Source: Frankiales bacterium (lineage in GTDB: Bacteria > Actinomycetota > Actinomycetes > Mycobacteriales > SCTD01). From it: a stretch of DNA of 14,819 nt. How positions within the stretch are numbered: position 1 is the stretch's first letter; every line of letters starts with the position of its first letter. Below, one piece after another: positions 12,859 to 14,819 of the stretch. Location: NCBI GenBank assembly GCA_025464795.1, contig JAODNB010000192.1, forward strand, positions 1 through 14,819, given 5' to 3'. The notes below the pieces were generated by a model. It saw nothing but the letters and a program-made list of their open reading frames with translations. It was not told where the DNA came from and ran no database searches. The translations under genes and the position numbers were made by a program.

Positions 12859-14819
12859 ATGGCTCGTCCCGCCAAGGTCCGTTCCCATTTCCTCAGCAGC
12901 CGCGTCACCGTCGTTGCTGCCGTCGTGGCGGTGATCGGCTCCTATGGAGTCGTCGGCTCGATCGCACCTGCGTATGCAGCCTCGGTCACAGGCAGCAGCT
13001 TCGAGATCGATACCGACGCCAACCTCGTGATCGACCCGGCCGGTCTCGACTGGCTCAGTGGCGGCAGCGGCAGTGGGTTGCGAACCGGAGTCGTCGTCAA
13101 GGACGACCTGCCGACCGGCGGTGGTGACGACTCCTTCACGAGCGGAACCAAGAACGACAGCGTGACACCGACCGTCGACACGGGGTCGGTCCCGAACAAC
13201 AAGTCGGACCTCACGCACTTCGGGACGTACGTCGAGAAGGCGGCGGCTGCGACCTACGTGAACGTCTTCTGGACCCGCGTGCAGGACCCCAACGGAACCA
13301 CCGCGATCGACTTCGAGTTCAACCAGTCGGCGACCAACAACAACAAGTGGGGCCCCCAGCCACCGCTGCTCTTCCCGGACGGCTCGACCTACTACCCCAA
13401 CGAGGTCATCCCGACCCGCACGGACGGTGACCTGCTCCTCACGTACGAGCTCGGCAGCGGCGGCACCAACCCGACCCTGAGCCGGCGCACGTGGAGCGCT
13501 GGGGCTTGGGGCGCGGCGACCGTCTTCGACCCCACTCAAGCGCTGGGAAGCATCAACACCTCGCCCATCGTGGCAAACGATGCCGGCACTCTGGGCGCGC
13601 TCGGGGCCCGGACCTTCGGAGAGGCGTCCATCAACCTCGCGGCCCTCGTTCCCAACCAGAGCACCTGCACGACGTTCGGCTCGGTCTACGTCAAGAGCCG
13701 CGCCTCTGACGTCCTGGACGAGGAGCTCAAGGACTTCATCGCCCCGGAGCATGTGACCATCAGCAACTGCGGCTCCGTGTCCATCCACAAGACCGACGAC
13801 AACGGCGCCCTCGCAGGTGCGGAGTTCACCCTCTACAAGAACCTCCCGCCGACCCTGGGTCCCCGGGGGGACGCGGTCGCTGACCCCATCACGAGCCCGG
13901 TTCTGAAGTGCACCACGAACGCTAGCGGCGACTGCACGATCAAGAACGTCCCCAAGGGCGATTTCTGGGCGGTGGAGACCCTCACCCCGTTGCTGCACGA
14001 GACGGCGCCAGACCAGGCCGTGAGCATCACCGCCGGGGACCAAGACGCTCCCCTGACGTTCAACGACCCGCTCCAGAAGGGCACCGTCATCATCAAGAAG
14101 GCGGCGAGCCCCTCTGACGGCACCCGGTTCGGGTTCACGTTCGACGGGAACTCCTTCGACCTGGCGGACGGCGGAAGCAAGAGCTTCACGGTCCCGGTCG
14201 GCAGCTACACCGCCGTGGAGGGCGCAGAGCCTCCCGGCTGGTCCCTCACGGGACTGATCTGCGATGACCCGACGTCCGACAGCACCCCGACGACCTCCAC
14301 TAAGACAACGACCGCGAGCATCAAGGTGGCGAACAAGGAGACCGTCACCTGCACCTACACCAACGCCTACACCGCGCAGCCGCCAGGACTGAGCACGATC
14401 GCGTCGGCAACGGCGGGCGGAGCCTCCGGCACTGACGTGGCGACCCTCACCGGTGACGGCACCCACGACGTCACGGGCAGCGTCAGCTTCTACGCCTGCG
14501 GACCCACCCCCGCCGCGGCCGACTGCACTGCAGCGGTGGGCGCGGGTGCGACCCTCGTGCAAGCGTCGGTCCCGGTCCAATCCGCCGGAGGAACTTACTC
14601 CGCAGGTCCCAGCACCGCCCTCACGCCGACAGTGCCTGGCTGGTACTGCTTCCGGGCTGCGTTCACGAGCGGCGGCAACCCGTACTACGCGGACCAGACG
14701 CAGACGGACAAGACGAACGAGTGCTTCCTGAAGTCGGGCCAGGACCTGACGGTCAGCAAGACGGCGACGGCTGCGTTCGGCCGGCACTACAGCTGGACCA
14801 TCGACAAGACCGTCGACCA
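12859..14819 (+). CDS. secreted surface protein with Cna-B/SpaA-like isopeptide domains (3' partial)
   Basis: The frame is open from ATG 12859 (CGGAG at 12848-12852) to the window edge: 653 residues, no stop. A Sec signal peptide (VTVVAAVVAVIG...IAPAYA) is cleaved near residue 40. Residues about 41-300 form a region beginning VTGSSFEIDTDANLVID. A SpaA/Cna-B-like domain (about 305-405) has a candidate intramolecular isopeptide triad: Lys311 (IHKTD), Glu373 (AVET), Asn402 (FNDP). A second similar domain (about 407-503) offers Lys413/414, Glu454 and Asn502. An Ig-like segment follows (about 511-625, two Cys pairs), then DLTVSKTATAAF, probably starting a DUF11-like repeat. This is a covalently stabilised surface adhesin or stalk. 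Whether it ends in a sortase signal cannot be seen. Confidence 0.85.
   Translation, partial: MARPAKVRSHFLSSRVTVVAAVVAVIGSYGVVGSIAPAYAASVTGSSFEIDTDANLVIDPAGLDWLSGGSGSGLRTGVVVKDDLPTGGGDDSFTSGTKNDSVTPTVDTGSVPNNKSDLTHFGTYVEKAAAATYVNVFWTRVQDPNGTTAIDFEFNQSATNNNKWGPQPPLLFPDGSTYYPNEVIPTRTDGDLLLTYELGSGGTNPTLSRRTWSAGAWGAATVFDPTQALGSINTSPIVANDAGTLGALGARTFGEASINLAALVPNQSTCTTFGSVYVKSRASDVLDEELKDFIAPEHVTISNCGSVSIHKTDDNGALAGAEFTLYKNLPPTLGPRGDAVADPITSPVLKCTTNASGDCTIKNVPKGDFWAVETLTPLLHETAPDQAVSITAGDQDAPLTFNDPLQKGTVIIKKAASPSDGTRFGFTFDGNSFDLADGGSKSFTVPVGSYTAVEGAEPPGWSLTGLICDDPTSDSTPTTSTKTTTASIKVANKETVTCTYTNAYTAQPPGLSTIASATAGGASGTDVATLTGDGTHDVTGSVSFYACGPTPAAADCTAAVGAGATLVQASVPVQSAGGTYSAGPSTALTPTVPGWYCFRAAFTSGGNPYYADQTQTDKTNECFLKSGQDLTVSKTATAAFGRHYSWTIDKTVD

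Noticed and set aside
12483..12908. Minus-strand 141-codon frame in the phoH-surface gene gap
   Set aside because: No family resemblance, no ribosome-binding site seen, and it runs across the promoter, the hairpin and the start of the surface-protein gene.
12760..14787. 675-codon minus-strand frame at the right end
   Set aside because: It is a shadow of the plus-strand surface protein, which has a signal peptide, ribosome-binding site and recognisable domains.

Overview
The window comes from a high-GC Gram-positive bacterium, very probably an actinomycete. Codon third positions are almost all G or C, and several genes start at or within a few bases of a TANNNT-type -10 box (leaderless starts). 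The gene set DUF255 thioredoxin-like protein / TrhA / short cis-prenyltransferase / PIN-PhoH is the one I recall from the mycobacterial Rv1084-Rv1095 neighbourhood. The genus cannot be fixed from the sequence; Nocardioidaceae or a related family is a guess.

Layout. 1-82: possible tail of an upstream gene. 158-1108: betaine-type substrate-binding lipoprotein whose domain halves are in swapped order (circular permutation). 1163-2296: His-rich five-helix membrane protein with an extracytoplasmic domain of unknown function. 2293-4104 (minus): secreted Asp-box protein with a Thr/Pro linker and a C-terminal beta domain; it converges on the previous gene and the two share a CTAG stop palindrome. 4195-6144: DUF255/YyaL thioredoxin-fold protein, divergent from the secreted protein. 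6214-6843: Arg/Gly-rich actinobacterial protein of unknown function behind an AT-rich promoter with tandem TGTAATC repeats. 6853-6886: perfect hairpin shared with convergent trhA (6887-7594, minus). 7700-9526: GTP-dependent PEP carboxykinase with a perfect 15-bp terminator stem. 9607-9753: cluster of four TTTGTGTG motifs in alternating orientation. 9801-10124: small zinc-ribbon membrane protein. 10154-10951: cis-prenyl transferase. 11022-11153: tiny Arg-rich ORF overlapping the next start by ATGA. 11150-12430: PIN-PhoH protein. 12431-12858: non-coding stretch with a promoter, a strong C-rich hairpin and two 13-bp dyads. 12859 to the end: large secreted surface protein with Cna-B/SpaA-like isopeptide domains, open at the window edge.

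How they fit together. The central genes are mostly housekeeping: gluconeogenesis, prenyl-lipid synthesis, envelope and RNA metabolism. They are flanked by secreted accessory proteins (Asp-box protein and SpaA-like surface protein). No phage, insertion sequence with transposase, CRISPR array, tRNA or rRNA was seen. The points most worth a second look are the circularly permuted binding protein, the PhoAT-like leader ORF of phoH, the alternating TTTGTGTG repeat cluster, and the promoter/hairpin/dyad arrangement between phoH and the surface-protein gene.
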